Source: Comamonas sp. SCN 65-56
Lineage (GTDB): Bacteria > Pseudomonadota > Gammaproteobacteria > Burkholderiales > Burkholderiaceae_C
Length of the DNA: 35,139 nucleotides
Direction of reading: 5' to 3'
NCBI RefSeq assembly: GCF_001724135.1
Contig: NZ_MEDS01000003.1
Location: 1-35,139, forward strand
Position 1 is the first letter of the stretch. The number at the start of each line of letters is the position of its first letter. Shown piece after piece: positions 26,754-35,093 of this stretch. Below the pieces are notes generated by a model. It had not been told where the DNA came from, made no database searches, and saw only the letters and a program-made list of their open reading frames with translations. Both the position numbers and the translations under genes were made by a program.

Positions 26754-27077
26754 TCAAGCCTCGGAAGTGGCTTTTGCGCTTGCTGGTGCTGCCGCAGGCG
26801 CTTCGGTTTTTGCAGTTTCCGGCGCTTTCGTTGCTGCAGCAGCTTCGGCCGGGGCGGCAGATGGCGCGCCATCTGCCTTGGGGGCACTGCTCTTGCGGCC
26901 GCTGAAATCCGTCTCGTACCAGCCCGAACCCTTGAGCTGAAAACCGGCCGCCGTCAGCTGCTTGACGTAGGTTTCCTGCCCGCACTCCGGGCAATGCGTG
27001 AGCGGGACATCCGACATTTTCTGCAGCACATCCTGGGCATGGCCACAATGGCTGCAGCGGTAGGCGTAAATAGGCAT
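26754..27077 (-). CDS. FmdB-family zinc ribbon protein
   Basis: A 107-aa small protein. Residues 1-55 form the FmdB/CxxC_CxxC zinc ribbon: MPIYAYRCSHCG with C8 and C11, then C29 and C32 in THCPECG, followed by GFQLKGSGWYETDF. Residues 62-107 are a low-complexity Ala/Pro/Lys/Glu tail. The family is linked to regulation of formamidase in one organism, but its general role is not known. First gene of the FmdB-DUF502-aspS run, with a -10 box 34 bases upstream. Confidence 0.9.
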   Translation of the reverse strand: MPIYAYRCSHCGHAQDVLQKMSDVPLTHCPECGQETYVKQLTAAGFQLKGSGWYETDFSGRKSSAPKADGAPSAAPAEAAAATKAPETAKTEAPAAAPASAKATSEA

Positions 27078-27110
27078 TTTGGGCAGCGCGAATTTCTTGC
27101 AAAGCCCACG

Positions 27111-27116
27111 ATTATA
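27111..27116 (-). promoter_or_regulatory. -10 box for the FmdB-DUF502-aspS transcript
   Basis: The minus strand reads TATAAT here, 34 bases before the FmdB ATG. No good -35 hexamer lies 16-18 bp upstream (GGCGCC at 17), so the promoter may need an activator or may be misassigned. Confidence 0.35.
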
Positions 27117-27152
27117 GGTAGCGGGCCAAAGCCGGCGCCGCAGCGCAGCGGT

Positions 27153-28601
27153 TCAGACCGCCGCCGTTTCGTAATGGTGCGTGCGCCCCTTTTGATCGGC
27201 GATGAACTGCGGCAGAAGCGAGCCGCTCAGCATGCCGACGAACGAAGCGATCAAGCCCGCAAGCTGCTGCGGAAAAGCCTCGCTCAACACCGGGCTCGCG
27301 ACAAACCACAGCCACACCACCAGCCCCAGCACCACCGCCAGCAGCGCGCCCTGCGTGGTCGCGCGCTTCCAGTACACGCCCATCAAGAGCGGCACGAAGG
27401 CCCCGACCAGCGGCACCTGGTAGGCGCCCGAGACCAGCTCATAGATCGACGAGCCTTCCATGGTGATCGAATACACCAGCACGCAGATGGTGAACACCAA
27501 CACACTCACGCGCATGGCCTTCAGCGTCTGCTCGTCGCTCATGCCGGGCTTGAGATTGCGCAGGATGTTCTCGACGAAGGTGGTGGACGGCGCGAGCATG
27601 GTGGCCGAGGCGGTGGACATGATGGCCGAGAGCAGCGCGCCGAAGAACGCCACCTGCAGCACCACCGGCATGTGCGTCATCACCAGCGTGGGCAGCACCT
27701 TTTGCGGGTCATCCTCCAGCAGCCCGGCGGTGCCCGGCAGCACCAGCAGCGCCGCCATCACGACGAACATCGGCACGAAGGCAAACGCGATGTAGAGCAG
27801 TCCGCCGATCACCGGGCCGCTGCGCGCGGTGCTCGCGTTGTTGGACGACATCACGCGCTGGAACACGTCCTGCTGCGGGATCGAGCCCAGCATCATGGTG
27901 ATCGCCGCGGCGAAGAAAAACGTCCACTCCTTGGCACCACCGGTCGGGAAGAAGCGCAGCTTGCCGTCCGTCGCCGCGTGCGAGATCACGCGCTCGGCGC
28001 CGCCCGCCATGTCGGCCGCGTACCAGGCGATCGCCACGAGGCCGAGCACGATCACGATCATCTGCACGAAATCCGTCACCGCCACCGACCACATGCCGCC
28101 GTACAGCGTATAGATCAGCACCACGGCCGTGCCAATCACCATGCCCCACGCGAGCGGGATCGCGCCGTCGCTCAGGATGTTGAACACCAGCCCCAGCGCG
28201 GTGATCTGCGCGCCCACCCAGCCCAGGTAGCTCAGAATGATGATGCTTGAGCACAGCACCTCCACCACGCGCCCGAAGCGGCGGCGGTAGTAGTCGCCGA
28301 TGGTGATGATGTTCATCGCGTACAGCTTGCGCGCGAAGAACAGGCCCACCAGCACCAGGCACATGCCGGCGCCAAACGGGTCTTCCACCGTGCCGCTCAG
28401 GCCCTCCTTGACAAACTGGCCGGGCGCGCCGAGCACGCTCTCGGAACCGAACCAGGTGGCGAAGGTGGTGGCGATCACCACCGCCAGCGGCAGGCTGCGC
28501 CCGGCCACCGCGTAATCAGCGGTGTTCTTCACGCGCCGGGCAGCCAGCAGGCCGATGGCTATGGATACCAGCAGATACAGGACGATGAAGGTCACCAGCA
28601 C
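27153..28601 (-). CDS. Sodium:solute symporter (SSS family)
   Basis: A 482-aa inner-membrane protein with about 13 predicted helices, LeuT fold, of the SSS/SLC5 family. Seen: the unwound first core helix ATTFATWFGSESVLGAPG (44-61), GDYYRRRFGRVVEVL, ALYTLYGGMWSV-like LIYTLYGGMWSVAVTDFVQ, and ALLSAIMSTASATMLAPSTT, the segment that holds the second sodium site. The substrate cannot be read from the sequence; choline, proline and carboxylates are all carried by relatives. GTG 28601 has GGAGAG eight bases upstream. It stands alone, 95 bp downstream of ubiB on the same strand and 75 bp before FmdB. Confidence 0.9.
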   Translation of the reverse strand: MLVTFIVLYLLVSIAIGLLAARRVKNTADYAVAGRSLPLAVVIATTFATWFGSESVLGAPGQFVKEGLSGTVEDPFGAGMCLVLVGLFFARKLYAMNIITIGDYYRRRFGRVVEVLCSSIIILSYLGWVGAQITALGLVFNILSDGAIPLAWGMVIGTAVVLIYTLYGGMWSVAVTDFVQMIVIVLGLVAIAWYAADMAGGAERVISHAATDGKLRFFPTGGAKEWTFFFAAAITMMLGSIPQQDVFQRVMSSNNASTARSGPVIGGLLYIAFAFVPMFVVMAALLVLPGTAGLLEDDPQKVLPTLVMTHMPVVLQVAFFGALLSAIMSTASATMLAPSTTFVENILRNLKPGMSDEQTLKAMRVSVLVFTICVLVYSITMEGSSIYELVSGAYQVPLVGAFVPLLMGVYWKRATTQGALLAVVLGLVVWLWFVASPVLSEAFPQQLAGLIASFVGMLSGSLLPQFIADQKGRTHHYETAAV

Positions 28602-28696
28602 GGGCGGCTCTCCGGGAAACAGGGGCTGAAATTGGCGACGCGCATTATCCGGGCAAGCCGCCGTGAGGTGCGCTCACCGCAGGTTTTGCGCTGTAT

Positions 28697-30262
28697 TTAC
28701 AACACCCGGATGCGGATCACGAGCTGCACCACGATGAGACCCAGCACGAAGCCCAGGCCAGAATAAAGCAGGCCCTGCAGCAGACGGTTGGTACGTTTCT
28801 GTTCAGCAAGCAATTGGCGCAGGGGCTCGGACTGCGTTGGCTGCGGCTGGCTCAGATAGCCGTGCAGCAGACGCGGCAATTGCGGCAGCATCTTGGCGTA
28901 ATGCGGCCCCTGGGCCTGCAGTTCGCTCCACAAGCGCTTGGGGCCGAGCTGCTCCAGCATCCATTGCTCCAGAAACGGCTTGGCGGTGCTCCACAGGTCC
29001 AGATCAGGATCGAGCTGGCGCCCCAGGCCTTCGATGTTGAGCAGGGTTTTTTGCAACAGCACGAGCTGCGGCTGAATCTCGACATTGAAGCGCCGAGAAG
29101 TCTGAAACAGGCGCAGCAGCACCATGCCGAGCGAAATTTCCTTCAAAGGCCGATCAAAGTACGGCTCGCAGACCGTGCGAATCGCGCCTTCGAGTTCGTT
29201 CACGCGCGTATCGGCCGGCACCCAGCCGCTTTCCACATGCAGCTCGGCGACGCGCTTGTAGTCGCGGCGGAAAAACGCGGTGAAGTTTTGCGCCAGGTAT
29301 TCCTTGTCCACCTCGGTGAGTGAACCGACGATGCCGAAATCCAGCGAGATGTAGCGTCCGAAGGTTTCCGGCTGCGTGCTCACCATGATGTTGCCCGGAT
29401 GCATGTCGGCGTGGAAAAAACCGTCGCGAAACACCTGGGTGAAGAAAATCGTCACGCCATCGCGCGCCAGCCTGGGCACATCCACGCCAGTGTCGCGCAA
29501 GGTATCGATCTGGCTGATCGGCACGCCCTGCATGCGCTGCATCACCATCACGTCGCTGTGGCACCAATCCCAGAACACCTCGGGAATCAGCACCAGATCC
29601 AGCCCCGCCATGTTGCGCCGCAGTTGCGCCGCGTTGGCCGCTTCGCGCACCAGGTCGAGCTCATCGTGCAAATAATTGTCAAACTCGCTCACCACCTCGC
29701 GCGGCTTGAGGCGTTTTCCATCGGCCGAGAGCCGGCTGACCCAGCCCGCCACCATGTGCATCAGCGCCAAGTCTTTCTCGATCGCCGCGAGCATACCCGG
29801 TCGCAGCACCTTGACGGCTACTTCGCGCTCCTGTCCCTCGCGATCGCGGATGACGGCGAAATGCACCTGGGCGATCGACGCACTGGCCACCGGCGTGCGG
29901 TCAAACGAGACAAAAATCTCGTCCAGAGGCTTGCGGAAAGACCGCTCGATCGTGGCCACCGCCACCTCGGGGTCAAACGGTGGCACGCGATCCTGCAGCA
30001 GCGCCAGTTCGTCGGCAATATCAGGCGGCATCAAGTCGCGGCGCGTGGAGAGCACCTGGCCAAACTTGACGAAGATGGGCCCGAGCTCTTCCAGCGCCTC
30101 ACGCAAACGCTGGCCACGCGGCGCATCCAGCTGCCGCCCGAAGGTCAGCAGCCGCGTCAGGGCACGTATCCAAGGCCGCGAGAAGCCCGAGAGCACCAGC
30201 TCATCGAGGCCGTGGCGCAGCGCCACCCAGCAGATGGCAATTCCGCGAAAAAAACGGTTCAT
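28697..30262 (-). CDS. ubiB: Ubiquinone biosynthesis regulatory kinase-like protein UbiB
   Basis: Atypical kinase/ATPase of the ABC1/ADCK (UbiB) family needed for ubiquinone synthesis, anchored to the inner membrane. The 521-aa protein has the KxGQ motif in [16 protein letters not shown] (K66-Q69), an Ala-rich loop ASASIAQVH (126-134), the lysine in [10 protein letters not shown] (K151), catalytic-loop DMHPGNIM and SLDFGIVG, and C-terminal membrane segments (about 496-518). ATG 30262 overlaps the ubiJ stop (30259-30262, ATGA), so translation is coupled. Last of the DUF971-ubiE-Tim44-ubiJ-ubiB run. Confidence 0.95.
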   Translation of the reverse strand: MNRFFRGIAICWVALRHGLDELVLSGFSRPWIRALTRLLTFGRQLDAPRGQRLREALEELGPIFVKFGQVLSTRRDLMPPDIADELALLQDRVPPFDPEVAVATIERSFRKPLDEIFVSFDRTPVASASIAQVHFAVIRDREGQEREVAVKVLRPGMLAAIEKDLALMHMVAGWVSRLSADGKRLKPREVVSEFDNYLHDELDLVREAANAAQLRRNMAGLDLVLIPEVFWDWCHSDVMVMQRMQGVPISQIDTLRDTGVDVPRLARDGVTIFFTQVFRDGFFHADMHPGNIMVSTQPETFGRYISLDFGIVGSLTEVDKEYLAQNFTAFFRRDYKRVAELHVESGWVPADTRVNELEGAIRTVCEPYFDRPLKEISLGMVLLRLFQTSRRFNVEIQPQLVLLQKTLLNIEGLGRQLDPDLDLWSTAKPFLEQWMLEQLGPKRLWSELQAQGPHYAKMLPQLPRLLHGYLSQPQPTQSEPLRQLLAEQKRTNRLLQGLLYSGLGFVLGLIVVQLVIRIRVL

Positions 30263-30801
30263 GAATAAAGGTGGTCGGTCGACCCGCGCCGCCCCGCAAA
30301 GCCGTGCAGCGCCACCAGTACACGGCGCACGCCCATGCTGATGAAATGGGCCGGGGCATCGCCAACGATGCGCGCCAGATCTTCCTCGATGTCCCAGCGC
30401 AGGTTCTCGGCGAGCCAATGGATGTCGCTGGCCAACTGCACGTCACCCTCGATGTGCACTTGTGGCGCGTCGCCGGCCAGCGCCGAGCGCGCCAGATCGA
30501 TCGGCGAGCCCTGCAGCAGCTCGGCACGCAGATCGGCATCCGCCTGCGCAGGGGCCACGTCCAGCAAGCCTGCCGGGGTCATCTGCAACGCCACGACAAA
30601 CTGGCGCCACTGCACGCGCGCCACACGGCCGCTGTGGCGCGCCAGGCGTTCCATGGCCTGCGGCTCCTGCATCAGAACGTGGTTGAGCAGCAGCACCAGA
30701 CGATGCTGCACGCCCTGCACCAGCCATTGCGGCGGCTGCGGTGGGCCGGGCAGACGGCTCGCGAGGTCTTGCACAAAAGAAAAAGGGGACCGTGAATTCA
30801 T
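30259..30801 (-). CDS. ubiJ: Ubiquinone biosynthesis accessory factor UbiJ (SCP2 domain)
   Basis: A 180-aa protein of the UbiJ family, whose SCP2-like domain binds ubiquinone intermediates and scaffolds the soluble Ubi complex. Seen: [21 protein letters not shown] (28-48), the SCP2-type strand region with [58 protein letters not shown], a strong family signature. It overlaps ubiB by 4 bp and starts 27 bp after the Tim44-like gene. A 7-bp GC hairpin spans its start codon. Confidence 0.88.
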   Translation of the reverse strand: MNSRSPFSFVQDLASRLPGPPQPPQWLVQGVQHRLVLLLNHVLMQEPQAMERLARHSGRVARVQWRQFVVALQMTPAGLLDVAPAQADADLRAELLQGSPIDLARSALAGDAPQVHIEGDVQLASDIHWLAENLRWDIEEDLARIVGDAPAHFISMGVRRVLVALHGFAGRRGSTDHLYS

Positions 30802-30808
30802 GGTCCCC
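30785..30808 (-). promoter_or_regulatory. Hairpin over the ubiJ start codon
   Basis: On the minus strand GGGGACC (30808-30802) can pair perfectly with GGTCCCC (30791-30785); the 10-nt loop begins with the ubiJ ATG (30801-30799). The G-rich stretch that must serve as the ribosome binding site lies in the stem. Such a fold would lower initiation on ubiJ unless ribosomes arrive from the upstream Tim44-like gene. Confidence 0.5.
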
Positions 30809-30828
30809 GATTATTCCCTGAATGCAGC

Positions 30829-31833
30829 TTATTGCAGCGCCTGCAGCCCCGCGACCAACCAGCCGCTCTTGCCATCCTTGGGCTTGGTCATGTTCCAGAC
30901 CTCGCGGAAGGGGCTGGGGCCGGCCGAGGTTTCTTCCCGGATCATGCCCGAGAACTCCACGCTGGCCAGGTACTCGCCGTCGAGCTCTTCAATGCCCAGC
31001 AACTGCGCCTCCAGCATCAGCACATCGGTCTGGTTGGGCTCGGCCGCGCCGCGCTGCTGCTCACGCTCCTTGAGCTGCGAGCGCACCTGATCCAGCATGC
31101 CGTCGGTCATCATGGAGCGCAAGGTATCCACGTCCGACTTGTCCCAAGCCGATTGCAGCGTGGTGAAGTTGCGCTTGGCCGCTTGCAGAAAGCCTTCGGT
31201 ATCAAACCCGGCCGGCACGCCCCAGCCCTGGGCACCTGCCAGCGCAGACCCTATGGTCACGCCACCGCCTGCGGCCGCGGGCACGCTGTCGAAATCCACG
31301 CGCGAATCTTCCCAGGGGCGGGCCGATGCATCATTGCCCACCTTGGCCGGGTTGTACTGGCGCGCGGCGTTCACCGGGGTGGCCGGCGTTGCTCCCGCGC
31401 CCTGAAACGCAAATGGCGACGCTGCCCCCTGGGCGGACTGCTTGGGCCGCATCACCATGCGCAGCACCACGAAGGCCACCAGGACCAGCAACGCAATCAG
31501 CAGAAACTGCCCGAACTCGGCACCCAGGCCCAGCGAGCTGGCAAGCCACGCCAGACCCAAGCCCGCGGCCAGGCCGCCCAGCATGCCGGCCCAAGGCTTG
31601 CGCGTTGCCGCACCCGCGGCGTTCGCCGCGCCGGCCTGCTTGGCGCTGGTCGCATTGCTGGCCGCATTGGGGGTTGCGCTGGGCGCCGGCGTCGGCGCAC
31701 GGGCGGCATCGCGCTGCGTCACATTGGCCGATTGCCGGCCGGCCGAGCGCCCGCCACCCAATCGTGCTGCCTCTGCGTCGGCGTACACCAGCGTAAGCAG
31801 CGTCACCAGGACCACAGACCACAGATTTTTCAT
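30829..31833 (-). CDS. Tim44-like domain membrane protein
   Basis: A 334-aa protein: signal-like N-terminal helix (1-22), an Ala/Thr/Pro-rich spacer (30-78), two membrane helices (about 82-103 and 108-128), another linker, and a Tim44/MRP-L45-like domain (about 210-334) with FLQAAKRNFTTLQSAWDKSDVDTLRSMMT and WLVAGLQALQ. In bacteria its function is not settled; the place between ubiE and ubiJ suggests a link with the membrane ubiquinone machinery. The start at 31833 is the first Met and fits a signal anchor. Confidence 0.87.
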   Translation of the reverse strand: MKNLWSVVLVTLLTLVYADAEAARLGGGRSAGRQSANVTQRDAARAPTPAPSATPNAASNATSAKQAGAANAAGAATRKPWAGMLGGLAAGLGLAWLASSLGLGAEFGQFLLIALLVLVAFVVLRMVMRPKQSAQGAASPFAFQGAGATPATPVNAARQYNPAKVGNDASARPWEDSRVDFDSVPAAAGGGVTIGSALAGAQGWGVPAGFDTEGFLQAAKRNFTTLQSAWDKSDVDTLRSMMTDGMLDQVRSQLKEREQQRGAAEPNQTDVLMLEAQLLGIEELDGEYLASVEFSGMIREETSAGPSPFREVWNMTKPKDGKSGWLVAGLQALQ

Positions 31834-31869
31834 CGTTTCCTCATTGGTTGCGTTGATTGAAACAAAACA

Positions 31870-32601
31870 TCAGCACTTCACACCGACATGCAAGGCGACG
31901 ACGCCTCCTGTCATGTTGTGAAAATCCACATGCCCGAAACCCTGACGCTGCATCAGCGCCTTTAGTTCCACCTGGCCCGGGTGCATGCGTATCGATTCTG
32001 CAAGATAACGGTAACTGTCTGCATCACCTGCCACCCATTCCCCTAAACGCGGCAGCACCTGAAAGGAATACAGGTCGTAGAATTTTTTCAAGGGCGCGGC
32101 CACCTTGGAGAACTCCAGCACCAGCAGACGCCCGCGATTTTTGAGCACGCGCGCCATCTCGGCGATGGCCTTGTCCTTGCGCGTCATGTTGCGCAGGCCG
32201 AACGCCACGCTCACCAGATCGAAATGGCCATCGGGGAACGGCAGCTGTTCGGCATCGCAGACCACGGTGGGCAGCACGATGCCGCGGTTGATGAGCCGGT
32301 CACGCCCGGTGCGCAGCATGGCCTCGTTGATGTCGGTGTGCACGACTTCGCCGCTGGCGCCCACCTTCTTGGAGAATGCCAGCGCCAGGTCGCCCGTGCC
32401 GCCGGCGATATCGAGCACCCGGTCGCCCTCGCGCAGGTTGGCCACCATGACGGTGTACGCCTTCCAGACCCGATGCAGCCCCCCGGACATCAGGTCGTTC
32501 ATCAAGTCGTAGCGTGGCGCAACCGAATCGAAAACGCCGCGCACACGCTGCGCCTTGTCGCGCTCATCCACTGTCTGAAATCCGAAATGCGTCGCTGTCA
32601 T
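31870..32601 (-). CDS. ubiE: Bifunctional demethylmenaquinone/2-methoxy-6-polyprenyl-benzoquinol methylase (UbiE)
   Basis: SAM-dependent C-methyltransferase of ubiquinone (and, where present, menaquinone) synthesis, cytoplasmic or membrane-associated. The 243-aa protein has [17 protein letters not shown] (31-47), SAM motif [12 protein letters not shown] (62-73), [15 protein letters not shown] (116-130), AFGLRN (133-138) and LEFSK; these define the UbiE family. Tim44-like and ubiJ-ubiB genes follow on the same strand with short gaps, and DUF971 lies 108 bp upstream. Confidence 0.96.
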   Translation of the reverse strand: MTATHFGFQTVDERDKAQRVRGVFDSVAPRYDLMNDLMSGGLHRVWKAYTVMVANLREGDRVLDIAGGTGDLALAFSKKVGASGEVVHTDINEAMLRTGRDRLINRGIVLPTVVCDAEQLPFPDGHFDLVSVAFGLRNMTRKDKAIAEMARVLKNRGRLLVLEFSKVAAPLKKFYDLYSFQVLPRLGEWVAGDADSYRYLAESIRMHPGQVELKALMQRQGFGHVDFHNMTGGVVALHVGVKC

Positions 32602-32709
32602 GACGCAATCGTAGGCGAGACGCGCTCACCCGGCGGCATCACCCTCGGGTAGCCCTCGGAAATCTGTCGCTATTTGGTTGAATTCAAGTTGTAACAGCGG
32701 TACGACTCA

Positions 32710-33180
32710 TCAGCCGCTGCAGCCGCAACTGCCCTCGCCGCAGTTCTCATCCGCACTGGCGTGGGCCTTCTTCTTGGTGATCGTCGTGGCAGGCTTGCGC
32801 CCCATGGCGGTATCGCGGTTGGCGCCGGCCGCCTCCAGCCGCGAGAGGTAGTCGTTCCAGAGTTCATCCTGGTCGTGCCCGAGCTTGTACAGCAGGCTCC
32901 AGGTGAACAAACCACTGTTGTGCCCGTCCGAGAACGTCGGGCGCACGGCGTAGTTGCCCATGGGCTCAAGCTCGGTGATCGTCACTTCGCGCTTGCCGGT
33001 CTGCAGCACCTCCTGGCCCGGGCCATGGCCGCTGACTTCGGCTGACGGTGAATACACGCGCATCAGCTCGAACGGAATGCGATAGCGTTCGCCGCTGGAA
33101 AACGCGACCTCCATCGTGCGCGAGGTTTCATGCAGGGTGATTGCCGTCGGAACCGGCGCGGCGATAGGCTGTTCAGTCAT
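32710..33180 (-). CDS. DUF971 protein with C-terminal cysteine cluster
   Basis: A 156-aa protein. Residues about 10-110 form the DUF971 (gamma-butyrobetaine-hydroxylase N-terminal-like) domain: FSSGERYRIPFELMRVYSPSAEV, the GHGPGQEVLQTGKREVTI segment, NYAVRPTFSDGHNSGLFTW and YLSRLEAAG. The end is a lysine-rich linker and then C147, C152 and C154, a glycine-rich cluster that could hold a metal or an iron-sulfur cluster. DUF971 is found fused or next to iron-sulfur carrier proteins in other bacteria and next to ubiE in this group; the exact role is not known. Confidence 0.88.
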   Translation of the reverse strand: MTEQPIAAPVPTAITLHETSRTMEVAFSSGERYRIPFELMRVYSPSAEVSGHGPGQEVLQTGKREVTITELEPMGNYAVRPTFSDGHNSGLFTWSLLYKLGHDQDELWNDYLSRLEAAGANRDTAMGRKPATTITKKKAHASADENCGEGSCGCSG

Positions 33181-33200
33181 GGCGTTGCAACATCAATTCA

Positions 33201-33258
33201 AATACCAAACAAGGGCTTTGCGCTTGTGCAGAAAGCGTCAATAGCTACTATTTTGATT
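33201..33258 (-). repeat. Interspersed palindromic repeat, copy at the HIT gene stop
   Basis: Minus strand: ATCAAAATAGTAGCT, then GACGCTT (about 33237-33231), a 5-nt spacer, CAAGCGC and AAAGCCC. It has the same block order as the copy at 21559. Its TAG (in AAAATAG) is the stop codon of the HIT gene, and it fills most of the 67-bp gap to DUF971. Confidence 0.6.
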
Positions 33259-33688
33259 GCGCAACAGCCCAGTTTTCGAGTCGTGCGCGCAAGGCATCAT
33301 GCACCAGTGCCTGCTGCTGCGCCAAGGCCGCAATGCGCACAGTGTCTTGCGCGCGCCGCGGCGCTGCCCAGACGGCATCGGGGAAGTGGCTGTCCCAGTC
33401 AAAGCGCGCGATCACATGCCAATGCAGGTGCGCCACCTGGTTGCCCAGCGCCGCGAGGTTGATCTTGGAAGGCGCAAGCCGCTCGCGCAGCACCTGCTCC
33501 ACCCATGCCACAGCCTGCAGGCAATGCACCCTTTCCTCGCTCGAAAGATCGGTGAACTCCGCCACATGCGCGTTCCAGACCACGCGGTAGAACGCTGGAA
33601 AAGCGGCTTCACTCGCCTGGATCACCCGCAGCCGCGCGCCACGCCAGACGAGCTGGCCGCCATCCGTCGCGCACAGCGGGCAGTGCAT
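33248..33688 (-). CDS. HIT family protein
   Basis: A 146-aa histidine-triad protein; the family hydrolyses nucleotide phosphoramidates and dinucleotides. The triad is HLHWHVI (H87, H89, H91), preceded by KINLAALGNQVAHLHW. N-terminal CPLC could bind zinc. The last residues (QSK) and the stop fall in the interspersed repeat. The gene lies 19 bases downstream of the serA stop on the same strand, so it is probably co-transcribed with serA. Confidence 0.9.
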   Translation of the reverse strand: MHCPLCATDGGQLVWRGARLRVIQASEAAFPAFYRVVWNAHVAEFTDLSSEERVHCLQAVAWVEQVLRERLAPSKINLAALGNQVAHLHWHVIARFDWDSHFPDAVWAAPRRAQDTVRIAALAQQQALVHDALRARLENWAVAQSK

Positions 33689-33707
33689 CCGGGTTCAGCG
33701 TCCGGGT

Positions 33708-34937
33708 TCAGAACAGCACTCGGGTGCGGATGGTGCCGTTGACCTTGGCGAGCTTTTCCAGCGCCATGTCCGACGAGCGCGCATCCAGGTCGACGACGAC
33801 GTAGCCGACGTTGTCGCGCGTTTGCAGGAACTGGGCAGAAATGTTCGCCTCGCCATCCGAGAGAATGCGGTTGATCTCGGACATCACGCCCGGGATGTTG
33901 CGGTGGATGTGCAGCAGGCGGTGCTTGCCCGGGTGCGCAGGCAGAGCCACTTCGGGCAGATTGACCGAACTTGTTGACGTTCCGGTATCGCTGTAGGTGA
34001 TGAGCTTGTGCGCCACTTCGAGACCGATGTTGGCCTGCGCCTCCAGCGTCGAGCCGCCGATGTGCGGCGTGAGGATCACGTTGTCCAGCCCGCGCAGCGG
34101 CGAGACGAACTCATCCTTGGTGCTCTTGGGCTCGACCGGAAAGACGTCCACCGCCGCACCGATGATGCGCCCGGCCTTGATCGCGTCGGCCAGCGGCTCG
34201 ATCTCGACCACCGTGCCGCGCGAGGCGTTGATCAGAATGCTGCCCGGCTTCATCTGCGCGATCTGCGCCGCACCCATCATCCATTTCGTGGACGGCAGTT
34301 GCGGCACGTGCAGACTGACGATGTCGGACTGCTCCAGCAGCGCCTTCAGCGATTCGACCTGGTGCGCATTGCCCAGCGGCAGCTTGGCGATCACGTCGTG
34401 AAAGATCACGTGCATGCCAAGGCTCTCGGCCAGCACCGACAGCTGCGAGCCGATCGCGCCGTAGCCGACGATGCCCAGCGTCTTGCCGCGCGCCTCATGA
34501 GAATTCTCCGCGCTCTTGAGCCAGCCGCCGCGATGCGCCGCGGCGTTCCTCGCTGGAATGCCGCGCAGCAGCAGGATGGCCTCGGCCAGCACCAGCTCGG
34601 CGACCGAGCGGGTGTTGGAATACGGCGCATTGAAGACCGCAATGCCCTTCTCGCGCGCGGTGTTCAGATCGACCTGGTTGGTGCCTATGCAAAAGCACCC
34701 GATGGCCACCAGCTTGTGCGCGTGCTGGAGTACCTCGCCGGTGAGCTGGGTGCGCGAACGCACGCCGATGAAGTGCACGTCGGCGATCTTGTCCAGCAGC
34801 TCCTGGCCTTCGAGCGCGCGCGGCAGCAGCTCCACGTTGGTGTAGCCGGCAGCATGCAATGCGTCAACAGCGCATTCGTGGATGCCTTCCAGCAGCAGAA
34901 ACTTGATCTTGTTCTTGTCCAGGGAGGTTTTGGGCAT
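33708..34937 (-). CDS. serA: D-3-phosphoglycerate dehydrogenase (SerA)
   Basis: NAD-dependent oxidation of 3-phosphoglycerate, first step of serine synthesis; cytoplasmic. The 409-aa protein matches E. coli SerA in length: substrate-domain GVRSRTQLT (58-66), GxGxxG fold VGYGAIGSQ (157-165), R240 in NASRGTVV, E269 in FPVEP, catalytic H292 in TPHIGGST and a C-terminal ACT domain (about 335-409) containing HRNIPGVMSEINRIL, where serine inhibits. ATG 34937 gives the normal N-terminus; the longer frame to 35060 would read through the leader. A hairpin with a T tract lies 14-44 bases upstream of the ATG and two TGTGCA palindromes further up, suggesting control beyond feedback inhibition. Confidence 0.96.
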   Translation of the reverse strand: MPKTSLDKNKIKFLLLEGIHECAVDALHAAGYTNVELLPRALEGQELLDKIADVHFIGVRSRTQLTGEVLQHAHKLVAIGCFCIGTNQVDLNTAREKGIAVFNAPYSNTRSVAELVLAEAILLLRGIPARNAAAHRGGWLKSAENSHEARGKTLGIVGYGAIGSQLSVLAESLGMHVIFHDVIAKLPLGNAHQVESLKALLEQSDIVSLHVPQLPSTKWMMGAAQIAQMKPGSILINASRGTVVEIEPLADAIKAGRIIGAAVDVFPVEPKSTKDEFVSPLRGLDNVILTPHIGGSTLEAQANIGLEVAHKLITYSDTGTSTSSVNLPEVALPAHPGKHRLLHIHRNIPGVMSEINRILSDGEANISAQFLQTRDNVGYVVVDLDARSSDMALEKLAKVNGTIRTRVLF

Positions 34938-34950
34938 GGCGCGGGTCTCG

Positions 34951-34981
34951 AAAAAAATGCAAGCCTGCAAAAACGCAGGCT
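34951..34981 (-). terminator. Terminator-like hairpin in the serA leader
   Basis: Minus strand: AGCCTGC (34981-34975), loop GTTTTT, GCAGGCT (34968-34962), four bases, then seven T (34957-34951). It stands between any serA promoter and the serA ATG, 13 bases from the start codon, so it would act as an attenuator of serA or end a short leader RNA. No leader peptide rich in serine was found. Confidence 0.55.
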
Positions 34982-35001
34982 CTACGGGATAACCCCGATG
35001 A

Positions 35002-35057
35002 TTGTGCACTGCACAAAACCCCGGAGCAAACAGGGTGAATTGTGCACCCGATGCACA
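35002..35057. promoter_or_regulatory. Tandem TGTGCA palindromes between serA and the divergent gene
   Basis: TTGTGCACTGCACAA (35002-35016) is a perfect 15-bp palindrome about a central C. A second dyad, TGTGCA (35041-35046) and TGCACA (35052-35057) with a 5-bp spacer, lies 25 bp on. The first overlaps a possible serA -10 (CACAAT on the minus strand). Its core TGCACTGCA is the same as in the phaZ operator at 1358-1372. One regulator could control both divergent genes. Confidence 0.5.
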
Positions 35058-35093
35058 CACCCGCTTCTGCGCATCCGGTGTCAGAATGCCGGC

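Noticed and set aside
26076-28250. Open frame of 724 codons on the plus strand
   Set aside because: Antisense to DUF502, FmdB and the symporter; His/Arg/Gln-rich translation typical of a shadow frame.
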